Source of the DNA: Mycobacterium sp. KBS0706
GTDB taxonomy: Bacteria; Pseudomonadota; Alphaproteobacteria; DSM-16000; Inquilinaceae
Length of the DNA stretch: 49,617 bases
Direction: 5' to 3'
Assembly (NCBI RefSeq): GCF_005938675.2
Contig: NZ_VCCH02000062.1
Coordinates: forward strand, 1 to 49,617
The translations under genes were made by a program, and so were the position numbers. The notes beneath the pieces are model-generated. The model was not told the DNA's origin and did no database searches. It saw only the letters and a program-made list of their open reading frames with translations. Of this stretch, positions 15,369 through 23,242 are shown in pieces; the stretch's first letter is position 1; each line of letters opens with the position of its first letter.

Positions 15369-16601
15369 TCACGCCCCGACGTCGCCCAGCAGCTTGGCCG
15401 GGTAGCCGGACTCCATCAGCTTGCCGATGATGACGTCGACATGGGCGCGATCGCGGGTCTCGACCACGACGTCGATGTCGGCCCGTTTCACCGGGATCTG
15501 GAAGAACAGGCGCTGGTGGTAGGTCTCGATGATGTTGCCGCCGGTGGCGCCGATGATGCCGGCGATGGTGCTCAGCACCCCCGGCACATCCTCGATCTCG
15601 ATGCGCAGCCGGGCGATCTGGCCGTTGCGCACCAGCCCGCGCATCAGGATCGAGGCCAGGATGCGCGGGTCGATGTTGCCGCCGCACACCACGACGCCGA
15701 CCTTGCGCCCGGCGAACCGCTCCGGATGGGCCAGGAGGCCGGCGACGCCGGCGGCGCCGGCGCCCTCGGCCACCAGCTTCTGCTGGGTCATCAGCTGGTG
15801 CACGCCCTGCTCCAGCACCGTCTCGTCGACCGTGACGATGTCGTCGACCAGCGCGGCGATGATCTGCCGGGTCAGCACGCCCGGGCTCTTCACCGCGATG
15901 CCCTCGGCGATGGTGGCGCCGCCATAGACGCCGGTGCGGCCGGCGACCGCGTCGCTCATCGAGGCGTAAAGCGCGGCCTCCACTCCCGTGATCCGGATCG
16001 ACGGGTTGATCGACCGGGCGGCGATGGCGATGCCGGAGATCAGCCCGCCGCCGCCGATCGGCACCACCAAGTCGTCGAGATCGGGCACATCGGCCAGGAT
16101 CTCCAGCCCGGCCGTGCCCTGGCCGGCGATGATATACGGGTCGTCATAGGGGTGGATCAGGGTCAGCTTTTCCTCGTCCACCAGCTTGCGGGCGTGGCTC
16201 ATGCTGTCGTCGAGGGTCTGGCCGACCAGCACCACCTTGGCGCCGTAGCCCTCGGTCTTCGCCACCTTGGTGAAGGGGGTATAGGTCGGCATCACGATGG
16301 TCGACGGGATGCCGAGGCGGGTGGCGTGGTAGGCGACGCCCTGGGCGTGGTTGCCGGCAGACATGGCGACCACGCCGCGCTTGCGCTCCGCCTTGTCGAG
16401 CGAGCGCAGCTTGTTGTAGGCGCCGCGGTCCTTGAACGAGCCGGTGCGCTGCAGCGTCTCCAGCTTCAGGAACAGCTCGCAGCCGAGGATGCCGGACAGA
16501 AGCGGCGCCGGGATGACCGGTGTCCGGGCCACCTGCCCCTCGAGGGCCGCGGCGGCGGCGCGGATGTCGTCGATGGTGACCGGCAGCGGGGCGGGGCTCA
16601 T
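15369..16601 (-). CDS. ilvA: Threonine ammonia-lyase
   Basis: PLP enzyme converting threonine to 2-oxobutanoate and ammonia, the entry to isoleucine synthesis, or catabolic if TdcB-like. The 410-residue protein has the PLP lysine Lys57 in TGSFKDRGAYNK, the glycine loop PIGGGGLISG, and CGGNID. After the catalytic domain (~1-325) comes a single C-terminal ACT-like domain (RLRIEIEDVPGVLSTIAGIIG and on), a form intermediate between TdcB and the longer E. coli IlvA. It lies 13 bases after the acylase gene and 28 before the kinase gene, which suggests co-transcription. Confidence 0.93.
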   Translation of the reverse strand: MSPAPLPVTIDDIRAAAAALEGQVARTPVIPAPLLSGILGCELFLKLETLQRTGSFKDRGAYNKLRSLDKAERKRGVVAMSAGNHAQGVAYHATRLGIPSTIVMPTYTPFTKVAKTEGYGAKVVLVGQTLDDSMSHARKLVDEEKLTLIHPYDDPYIIAGQGTAGLEILADVPDLDDLVVPIGGGGLISGIAIAARSINPSIRITGVEAALYASMSDAVAGRTGVYGGATIAEGIAVKSPGVLTRQIIAALVDDIVTVDETVLEQGVHQLMTQQKLVAEGAGAAGVAGLLAHPERFAGRKVGVVVCGGNIDPRILASILMRGLVRNGQIARLRIEIEDVPGVLSTIAGIIGATGGNIIETYHQRLFFQIPVKRADIDVVVETRDRAHVDVIIGKLMESGYPAKLLGDVGA

Positions 16602-16614
16602 TTGGGCGGTTCCG

Positions 16615-18990
16615 TTATTGGCTCGGCTGCAGGGTCGTCAGCGACGCCCCGGCGGCGGCGAGATCAGCCTCGCCACCATGCAACGTCAAGTATCTTCCGT
16701 CTCGCCAATCCGCGACCAGGTCGCCCCAATGCGGCGACAGCGGGTTGCCGGACTGGCCGGTGGCGATCATGAAGCGCGACCGGCCGCGGTCGGCCAGGTC
16801 GTAGACGGCACGGTAGCCGGCGCCGTGCTCATCGGCATAGGGCGCCTCCGGATCGGTGATCGAGGTGCCGCCGCGGTTCAGGGTATAGGGCCCGCCGTCG
16901 GTCGGGGTCGCCAGTGAGATCAGGCCGCCGATCACCGGCACGCGCGACAGCACCTGGGCGCTCAGCGGCGCGATGTGCTCGGCGCCCCAGCGCCAGGCGG
17001 CCATGTCTGCGCCGTGGCGCTGCGCCAGCGCGTCCAGCGCCTCGCCAAGGGTCTGCCGCAGCAGTGCCTTGCAGTCGGCCGGCGGGGCCGTGGCGTCGCC
17101 GCACCAGGACGGGTCGCGGGTCATGATCGTCGCCAGGACGCCCGGGTGCAGCCCGAAATAGTCCTCGGCCAGGGGGCCTAGCGGCGGGTCGAACACGGCA
17201 TGGGCGAAGCGCCGCAGCCATTCCATGTAGATCAGCGGCTCCGGCCGGTTGCGGTCCATCCGCAGGTCCCAGCCGCGCAGCAGGGCCACCGCCTTCGCCA
17301 TGCGGTCATCCGCCGGCTCGATTTTGGTCATCAGCGGCAGCAGCTCCCGCGCCTCTGTCGTCAGCGTGTCGGCCTGCATCGCCTGGCTGCGCTCGACCGT
17401 GTTCGGTCCGTCGGCATCCAGCAGCTCGACGATGCGGCGGGCGCGATAGGGCTCGTCATAGCCGTCGCCGATATACTGGGCGTAGCCCGGCCCGACCGGG
17501 GCGTTGTTGGCGTTGGCGATGGCGCCGCCGGGCGGGTTCAAGGCCTGGGGCAGAGCCTCGAACGGGATGAGGCCGGTCCAGTCCTGGGCGCCCGAGGCGC
17601 CGTCCGCCGGCAGCTTGCCGTTTCCGGAGCGGCGGATCGGGATCGCCCCCGGGACCAGGAAGCCGATATCGCCGTCGGCATCGGCATAGGCGACGTTCTG
17701 TATCGGGGTGCGGTACAGCCGCATCGCCGCCAGGCACTCCTGCCAGTTGCCGGCCCGATTGAGCTGGTAGATCGCCTGGGCCGAGGTGTCGCCGGGGGCG
17801 AGGGCGGTGAAGGCGAGGGCGGCGACCTTGCCGTCGCCGGCCAGCGCCGCCACTCCCGGGTCGAGGTCGGACAGCACCGGCCCGTGCCGGGTGCTGCGGA
17901 TGGTCAGGGTCACCGGGTCGCCGCCGGAGACGGCGATGGTCTCATGTCGGGTCTCGAAGGCGGCGCTGCCGTCCAGGGTCCGGTAGCGGTTCGGGTCGGC
18001 CGGGTCGACCGTCTCCAGGAACAGGTCCTGGACATCCGCGCCGGTGGTGGTGAAGCCCCAGGCGATCCGCCGGTTCTGGCCCAAGAGGGTCAGCGGCACG
18101 CCGGGCACGGTGGCGCCGGCCACCGACAGGGTCGGGGTCTCGATCCGCGCCAGGTACCACAGGATCGGCGCGCTCAAGCCCAGATGCGGGTCGTTGGCCA
18201 GGATCGGCGCGCCGGTGTCGGTGCGGCTGGGTCCGACCACCCACTCGTTCGAGGCGGTGCGGGGCCCGAGCGGAGGCGGCAGTGCCTGTGCCAGCGCGGT
18301 CAGCATCGGCGCGGTCTGGTCGAGGGCGGAGAGGGTGGCGGGCGGCAGCGCGCCGAGGTCGGGGAACAGGGTGCCGGCGCGCTCCGGTCCCAGTTTGGCG
18401 ATCACCTGGGCGCGCAGGATCTCGTCGCGGTAGTTGGCCGACAGCTGCAGCGCCATCAGCTTGCTCCAGACCAGCGTATCGGCCGGTCGCCACGGCTCCG
18501 GCCGGATTCGCAGCAGGTAGAATTCGGGCGGCAGGGCGCCGGGGTGGTCGTCGATCCAGGCATTGACCCCGGCGGCGTAGCGGTCGAGCGCCGACTGCGT
18601 CTCCGGCGACAGGGCGGCGAGATCGGCCTCGGCCAGGCGGTAGATGCCGAGCGTCCGCATGAACTTGTCCGTCCGCAGCCCGGCTTCGCCGATCAGCTCG
18701 GCCAGCCGGCCGGCGCCGACCCGGCGCTGCAGCTCCATCTGCCACAGCCGGTCCTGGGCGTGCAGCCAGCCGAGGGCGAAATAGGCGTCGCCGTCGCTCT
18801 GCGCGAAGATCGTCGGCACGCCGTGGCCGTCGCGATAGATCCGGACCGGGCCGGACACGCCGTCGAGCGCGACGGTGCCCGATTCGGCCGGCACCCCGGT
18901 GCGCAGCCACCACAGGCCGGCGCCGGCCAGCACCACGAGCAGCAGCAGGAGGCAGGCCAGCGCGATCGCGCCGCGGCGAAGCCATCTCAT
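16615..18990 (-). CDS. Penicillin acylase family protein (Ntn hydrolase, S45)
   Basis: A 791-residue member of peptidase family S45, which includes penicillin G, cephalosporin and acyl-homoserine-lactone acylases. An N-terminal hydrophobic helix (~8-30) targets it to the periplasm or membrane. Alpha-chain residues ARE followed by a spacer ending ...GPRTA, then Ser247-Asn-Glu-Trp-Val begins the beta chain: the autoproteolytic N-terminal nucleophile site. Downstream family motifs include ANDPHLGLSAP and WGFTTTGADVQDL. Substrate is unknown. Quorum-signal or other amide hydrolysis is possible. It heads a tight minus-strand group with ilvA and is divergent from the decarboxylase gene. Confidence 0.92.
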   Translation of the reverse strand: MRWLRRGAIALACLLLLLVVLAGAGLWWLRTGVPAESGTVALDGVSGPVRIYRDGHGVPTIFAQSDGDAYFALGWLHAQDRLWQMELQRRVGAGRLAELIGEAGLRTDKFMRTLGIYRLAEADLAALSPETQSALDRYAAGVNAWIDDHPGALPPEFYLLRIRPEPWRPADTLVWSKLMALQLSANYRDEILRAQVIAKLGPERAGTLFPDLGALPPATLSALDQTAPMLTALAQALPPPLGPRTASNEWVVGPSRTDTGAPILANDPHLGLSAPILWYLARIETPTLSVAGATVPGVPLTLLGQNRRIAWGFTTTGADVQDLFLETVDPADPNRYRTLDGSAAFETRHETIAVSGGDPVTLTIRSTRHGPVLSDLDPGVAALAGDGKVAALAFTALAPGDTSAQAIYQLNRAGNWQECLAAMRLYRTPIQNVAYADADGDIGFLVPGAIPIRRSGNGKLPADGASGAQDWTGLIPFEALPQALNPPGGAIANANNAPVGPGYAQYIGDGYDEPYRARRIVELLDADGPNTVERSQAMQADTLTTEARELLPLMTKIEPADDRMAKAVALLRGWDLRMDRNRPEPLIYMEWLRRFAHAVFDPPLGPLAEDYFGLHPGVLATIMTRDPSWCGDATAPPADCKALLRQTLGEALDALAQRHGADMAAWRWGAEHIAPLSAQVLSRVPVIGGLISLATPTDGGPYTLNRGGTSITDPEAPYADEHGAGYRAVYDLADRGRSRFMIATGQSGNPLSPHWGDLVADWRDGRYLTLHGGEADLAAAGASLTTLQPSQ

Positions 18991-19037
18991 CGGTCACGTC
19001 TCCGGGCCGGCCGGGATCGGTCGCGGCGGTGCTGTGT

Positions 19038-19043
19038 TATAAT
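19038..19043 (+). promoter_or_regulatory. Consensus -10 hexamer in divergent region
   Basis: A perfect TATAAT lies in the ~213-base gap between the divergent acylase and decarboxylase genes, within an A/T patch that stands out from the GC-rich surroundings. No good -35 is found 16-18 bases upstream. The complementary strand also reads TATTAT here, so either gene could use it. Confidence 0.3.
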
Positions 19044-19203
19044 AATCTGTCCGATTCGATGCGAGGCGCCATGGGGGCGCAGGGTCGATCCGTGGCGCCC
19101 GGTGCGCTTCGGTCTATTTTCGCGGGGGGCTAGCCAAGTGGCCGGCACTGCCCAGATGATGCAGACGTGCCGCGCGTCCGGCGGCGGTCAGCAGGATGGT
19201 TCG

Positions 19204-20355
19204 ATGGAGTCCTTCGCCGACGCCCTCGCCATGGTCACCGCCCTCCGCCCGGAGGAGCCGGTCTACTGCCTGCGGCCCCGGGTGCTGCGGGAGTCGGCGG
19301 CGGAGTTCCAGCGCCAGTTCCCCGGCACGGTGATGTACGCGGTCAAGTGCAACGACCATCCGGCGGTGCTGGCCGGGCTGCATGCCGGCGGCCTGCGCGA
19401 TTTCGACGTCGCCTCGCTGAGCGAGATCGAGGCCGCGGCGGCGCTGCCCGGCGCCGTGTCGCACTACATGCATCCGGTGAAGAACCGCCAGGCGGTCGAG
19501 CTGGCCTATCGCCGCTACGGCATCCGCACCTTCTGCCTCGACCACGAGGAGGAGCTGGACAAGATCCTCGCGGTGACCGGCGGGGCGCGCGACCTGACCC
19601 TGGTGCTGCGGGTCGACATGCCCCGCTTCGATTCGGTCTGCGACCTCAGCGGCAAGTTCGGGGCCGAGGTCGAAGCCGCGCCGGCGCTGCTGCGCCGCAT
19701 CGCCGCCACCGGCAACCGCGTCGGCCTGACCTTCCATGTCGGCTCGCAATGCCTGGATCCGGGCGCCTATGAGAGCGCCCTGACGATCTGCGCCGGCATT
19801 CTCGCCAGGGCCGAGGTAAAAGTGCCGGTGATCGATGTCGGCGGCGGCTTCCCCGCCGCGTATGTCGGCACCGAGGCGCCGCCGCTCTCCGCCTTCGTCG
19901 CCGCGATCCGCGCCGGCCTGGCCCGGCTGCCGGCCGACGCCGACCGTGCGGTGTTCTGCGAGCCGGGGCGGGCGCTGGTGGCCGAGGCCTGCTCGCTGGT
20001 GGTGAAGGTCGAGTTCCGGCGCGGCCACCGCCTGTACCTGAACGACGGCGCCTATGGCAGCCTGGCCGACATGAAGCTGTTCCGCACCGTCTATCCGGTC
20101 CGCCTGCTGCGGCCGGGCGGGGCCGGCGGCAGGCTGGCCAGCTTCGCCCTCTTCGGCCCGACCTGCGACAGCTACGACAGCCTGCCCGGCACCTCGCCGC
20201 TGCCCGAGGATGTGCGCGAGGGCGACTGGATCGAGTTCGGCCAGATCGGCGCCTATTCCAACGTGCTGCAGACCCGGTTCAACGGCTTCGAGGCCCGACG
20301 CTTCATCGCGGTCGAGGATGGCGCGCTGCGCCCGGCTGCGGCGCGGGCGGCTTAA
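19204..20355 (+). CDS. Ornithine/lysine-type decarboxylase (PLP fold III)
   Basis: The 383-residue protein belongs to the alanine-racemase-fold group of ornithine/diaminopimelate/arginine decarboxylases. Lys48 in MYAVKCND binds PLP, DVASLSEIE and FHVGSQC follow, and the EPGRALVAEA phosphate loop and FGPTCDSYD cysteine motif are all present. This is the short ornithine decarboxylase type, making putrescine in many alphaproteobacteria. Some relatives act on lysine as well. ATG 19204 has AGGA upstream. A second in-frame ATG pair at 19156 lacks a ribosome site. The next gene starts one base after its stop, so the two are translationally coupled. Confidence 0.88.
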   Translation: MESFADALAMVTALRPEEPVYCLRPRVLRESAAEFQRQFPGTVMYAVKCNDHPAVLAGLHAGGLRDFDVASLSEIEAAAALPGAVSHYMHPVKNRQAVELAYRRYGIRTFCLDHEEELDKILAVTGGARDLTLVLRVDMPRFDSVCDLSGKFGAEVEAAPALLRRIAATGNRVGLTFHVGSQCLDPGAYESALTICAGILARAEVKVPVIDVGGGFPAAYVGTEAPPLSAFVAAIRAGLARLPADADRAVFCEPGRALVAEACSLVVKVEFRRGHRLYLNDGAYGSLADMKLFRTVYPVRLLRPGGAGGRLASFALFGPTCDSYDSLPGTSPLPEDVREGDWIEFGQIGAYSNVLQTRFNGFEARRFIAVEDGALRPAAARAA

Positions 20356-20356
20356 G

Positions 20357-21205
20357 ATGGAGCCGGTCGAGCATCAGTTCCTCGGGCTCGGCCTGGGCGG
20401 CTTCCACCGCCTGGCCTATGTCTCCTGGGGCTCGGACCGGTCGCGCCCGCCGGTGCTGTGCGTGCACGGGCTGACCCGCAACGGCCGGGACTTCGACATG
20501 CTGGCGGCGGACCTGGCCTGGTCCGGCCGCACCGCGGTCTGCCCGGACGTGGTCGGCCGCGGCCGCAGCGGCTGGCTGGCCAATCCGGCCCTTTACGGTT
20601 ATCCGCAATATCTCGGCGACGCCGCGGCGCTGATCGCCCGGCTCGACGTGGCGGAGGTGGACTGGGTCGGCACCTCGATGGGTGGGCTGATCGGCATGAT
20701 GCTGGCGGCCCAGCCGAACACCCCGATCCGCCGGCTGGTGCTGAACGATGTCGGCCCGTTCATCCCGCAGGCGGCGCTGCTGCGAATCGGGTCCTATGTC
20801 GGGCAGGATCCGGTCTTCGCCGATCTCGGCGAGCTCGAGGCCTATCTGCGGCGGGTGCATGCGCCCTTCGGCCCGCTGACCGACGGGCAGTGGCGGCATC
20901 TGGCCGAGCACAGCGCCCGGCGCCGGCAGGACGGCACGCTTGGCCTGGCCTACGACCCCGGCATCGCCGCCGCCTTCGCCGGACCGGTCGCCGATGTCGA
21001 CCTGTGGATGGTCTGGGACCAGATCCGCTGCCCGGTGCTGGTGGTCCGCGGCGCGGAGTCGGACCTGCTGACCGCGGAAACGGCCGAGCGCATGGCGGCG
21101 CGGCCGGGCACCACGCTGCTCACCATCCCCGGCTGCGGCCACGCCCCGGCGCTGATGGCGGCCGACCAGACCGCCCCGATCCGCGACTGGCTCGCGGCCA
21201 GCTGA
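20357..21205 (+). CDS. Alpha/beta-fold hydrolase
   Basis: The 282-residue protein has the alpha/beta hydrolase layout: oxyanion HGLTRNGRDF near residue 36, the nucleophile Ser in GTSMGGLIG, an acid in VVRGAESDLL, and the catalytic His in CGHAP near residue 260. The substrate is unknown. The start ATG overlaps nothing but follows the decarboxylase stop by one base (TAAGATG), which argues that the pair works in one pathway or is at least co-translated. Annotations for relatives range from lactonase to esterase. Confidence 0.85.
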   Translation: MEPVEHQFLGLGLGGFHRLAYVSWGSDRSRPPVLCVHGLTRNGRDFDMLAADLAWSGRTAVCPDVVGRGRSGWLANPALYGYPQYLGDAAALIARLDVAEVDWVGTSMGGLIGMMLAAQPNTPIRRLVLNDVGPFIPQAALLRIGSYVGQDPVFADLGELEAYLRRVHAPFGPLTDGQWRHLAEHSARRRQDGTLGLAYDPGIAAAFAGPVADVDLWMVWDQIRCPVLVVRGAESDLLTAETAERMAARPGTTLLTIPGCGHAPALMAADQTAPIRDWLAAS

Positions 21206-21209
21206 GACG

Positions 21210-21356
21210 GAGAGATCGTTTGGAAATGCGCTGGCGTGAGTCGGCTGGCGGTGGTTTCGAGAACCGGCGCGCAGCGGACGTTTAAGTCCGTGAGCACCGG
21301 AAGCTTCGAGTTCGCCGTCAGACGGCCGCGCCAGTAGCGTTTACAAGCGATCTCTC
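21210..21356. repeat. 147-bp imperfect inverted-repeat element
   Basis: The gap between the convergent hydrolase gene and hemB is filled by one symmetric element. The outer arms 21210-21236 and 21329-21356 are near-identical in inverted orientation (shared GAGAGATCG, TTG, AAA and CTGGCG blocks). Further in, CTGGCGG pairs with the CCGTCAG block, and an apical CGGAC...GTCCG hairpin sits at 21275-21290, flanked by AACCGG and CACCGG. The right arm ends on the hemB stop codon. It could be a MITE-like element, a structured RNA or a bidirectional terminator. No open reading frame fits it. Confidence 0.65.
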
Positions 21357-22353
21357 AGCCCAGCAGTTCGGCCGCCTCGACGGCGCCATACGTCAGGACG
21401 CCCGACGTCCCGGCGCGCTTGAACGCGGTCAGCACCTCGATCAGCGCCTTGTCGTAGTCCAGCCAGCCATTCTGCGCCGCCGCCTTCATCATCGCGTATT
21501 CGCCGCTGACCTGGTAGGCGAAGACCGGCACGCCGAAGCCGTCATGCACCCGGCGGATGATGTCGAGATAGGGCAGGCCGGGCTTGACCATCACCATGTC
21601 GGCGCCCTCGCGCAGGTCGAGCTCGACCTCGCGCAGCGCCTCGTCGGTGTTGGCCGGGTTCATCTGGTAGGTCTTCTTGTCGCCGACCAGCACCCCGGTC
21701 GACCCGACCGCGTCGCGGAACGGGCCGTAGAAGGCCGAGGCGTATTTCGCCGAATAGGCCATGATCTTGACGTCCTGGCGGCCGGCGCCGTCCAAAGCCG
21801 CGCGGATCGCGCCGATGCGGCCGTCCATCATGTCGGACGGCGCCACGATGTCGGCCCCGGCCTCGGCCTGGACCAGCGCCTGGCGGACCAGGATCTCGAC
21901 CGTCTCGTCGTTCAGGATCCGGCCGTCGCGGATCAGGCCGTCATGGCCGTGGCTGGTGAACGGGTCGAGGGCGACATCGACGACGATGCCGATATCCGGC
22001 ACCGCAGCCTTGATCGCGCTGATGGCGCGGCACACCAGGTTGCCGGCGCGGCAGGCCTCGGCACCGTCCTCGCTGCGCAGGGCGCGGTCGATCATCGGGA
22101 ACAGCGCCACCGCCGGGATGCCGAGATCGTGGGCGCGGCGGCAGGCCTCGGCGGCGCTGGCCAGATCGAAGCGGGCGACGCCGGGCAGCGATTCGACCGG
22201 CTGCTTCCGGTCGCCCTCGACCACGAAGATCGGCCAGATCAGGTCGGACGGGCCCAGCCGGGTCTCGGCCACCAGCTCGCGGATCCAGCCGTCGGTGCGC
22301 AGGCGCCGCGTCCGGGTGGTCGGGTAGGAGCCGGGGAAGGGCAGGCGGGACAT
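21355..22353 (-). CDS. hemB: Delta-aminolevulinic acid dehydratase (porphobilinogen synthase)
   Basis: HemB condenses two 5-aminolevulinate molecules to porphobilinogen in haem synthesis. The 332-residue protein has both Schiff-base lysines, K203 (MAYSAKYAS) and K257 (MVKPGLPYLD). The metal loop reads DVALDPFTSHGHDG: the three cysteines that hold catalytic zinc in the E. coli or human enzyme are Ala128, Asp130 and Asp138, so this is the zinc-independent type common in alphaproteobacteria. I start at MSRLPFPGSYP (22353). The frame is open further upstream but that part is not conserved and would read through the intergenic region. Confidence 0.95.
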   Translation of the reverse strand: MSRLPFPGSYPTTRTRRLRTDGWIRELVAETRLGPSDLIWPIFVVEGDRKQPVESLPGVARFDLASAAEACRRAHDLGIPAVALFPMIDRALRSEDGAEACRAGNLVCRAISAIKAAVPDIGIVVDVALDPFTSHGHDGLIRDGRILNDETVEILVRQALVQAEAGADIVAPSDMMDGRIGAIRAALDGAGRQDVKIMAYSAKYASAFYGPFRDAVGSTGVLVGDKKTYQMNPANTDEALREVELDLREGADMVMVKPGLPYLDIIRRVHDGFGVPVFAYQVSGEYAMMKAAAQNGWLDYDKALIEVLTAFKRAGTSGVLTYGAVEAAELLG

Positions 22354-22690
22354 CGGGTCACTCGGAGACAGGAAGAGCGGGCGCACTCTAGGACGGAGCC
22401 CCGGCCGGAAACAACATGGTGCGGCGGCCCGCCACGGATCGGCACCGCCCGCGGGGAATGACGCCTGCATACAGAGGGTTGATAACTTCGCGCGAGAGGA
22501 TCAAAAATGTCCTTCGTGGCAACCGGAAGCACCCATCTAGCGCGAATTCGTCCTGAATGCGGTGCAAATTGCAGTGAACACCTGTCCTGCTCACAACACT
22601 TTCGTTTTGGATGATTTTGTCTAAAGTGGCTTTATGAGTGGTAGAACGGCGGTCTAGATAGTACAAAGCGCCAGTGGGTCGGAGGTCTGA
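22354..22690. other. Intergenic region between divergent hemB and ldtR
   Basis: The 337-base gap carries no recognisable gene. The ldtR-proximal half is much richer in A/T than its surroundings. It contains an 11-base odd palindrome TGCAA-A-TTGCA at 22563-22573, a CGAATTCG at 22543-22550, and a possible promoter with TTGGAT near 22607 and TTTATG at 22631 (18-base spacing). Any of these could be an operator for the neighbouring MarR-type regulator. This is not demonstrated. Confidence 0.4.
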
Positions 22691-23167
22691 ATGCATCATC
22701 CCTATTACCGCATGACCGCGCTCATTGAGCGGCTTCATCGCTGCTTTCTGGATGTGGTCAAGGTAGAGTTGGACCGCTTTGGCGTCCAAGACATCAACAA
22801 CGTCCAAAGTCTGATTCTGTACAATATCGGCATGGACGAGCTGACCATCGGCGAGTTGACCGCCCGTGGCTACTATCTGGGCTCGAATGTCTCGTACAAC
22901 GTCAAGAAAATGGTCGAGAACGGATATCTGGCGCAGGAGCGGTCGCAGCACGACCGGCGCTCCACCCGGGTCCGTCTGACCAGCAAGGGCCAGGCGCTGC
23001 GGTCCAGGCTCGAGACCATGTTCAGCCGCCAGGCCGATGCGCTGGAGGGCACCGGTCTGCGTGTCGGCGACGTCGAGACGCTGAACGCCACGCTGCGGCG
23101 GCTCGAGGGCTTCTGGTCCGGCAACCTCGCCTACAGCACCGACCAGCCGGTGACCAGCGCGGCCTGA
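22691..23167 (+). CDS. ldtR: MarR-family regulator LdtR
   Basis: A 158-residue winged-helix regulator. It matches the alphaproteobacterial LdtR family, described in Liberibacter and Sinorhizobium as a regulator of L,D-transpeptidase and osmotic tolerance: NVQSLILYNIGMDELTIGELTARGYYLGSNVSYNVKKMVENGYLAQERSQHDRRSTRVRLT-type core. The recognition helix is around GYYLGSNVSYNVKKMV (61-76) and the wing follows with DRRSTRVRLTSKG. GGAGG lies 6 bases before ATG 22691. No L,D-transpeptidase gene is in the window. Confidence 0.88.
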   Translation: MHHPYYRMTALIERLHRCFLDVVKVELDRFGVQDINNVQSLILYNIGMDELTIGELTARGYYLGSNVSYNVKKMVENGYLAQERSQHDRRSTRVRLTSKGQALRSRLETMFSRQADALEGTGLRVGDVETLNATLRRLEGFWSGNLAYSTDQPVTSAA

Positions 23168-23189
23168 GCCGCCTGCCGCCCGGTCACGA

Positions 23190-23219
23190 AAAAGGCGCGT
23201 CCCGAGGGGCGCGCCTTTT
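23190..23219. terminator. Bidirectional terminator between ldtR and gcdH
   Basis: An A-tract (23190-23193), a GGCGCG-rich stem (23194-23202 with 23207-23215) with a four-base loop and a T-tract (23216-23219) form a classical intrinsic terminator usable from both sides, between two convergent genes. Confidence 0.88.
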
Positions 23220-23242
23220 GTCTCTCCGCGCTCCGACCGCGA

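Noticed and set aside
16432..16917. Short plus-strand frame spanning the ilvA-acylase junction
   Set aside because: No ribosome site or domain, and antisense to two real genes.
17200..19203. Long plus-strand frame that would extend the decarboxylase by ~670 residues
   Set aside because: The extension is antisense to the acylase gene and has no conserved sequence. The ribosome site at 19204 and family length fix the start there.
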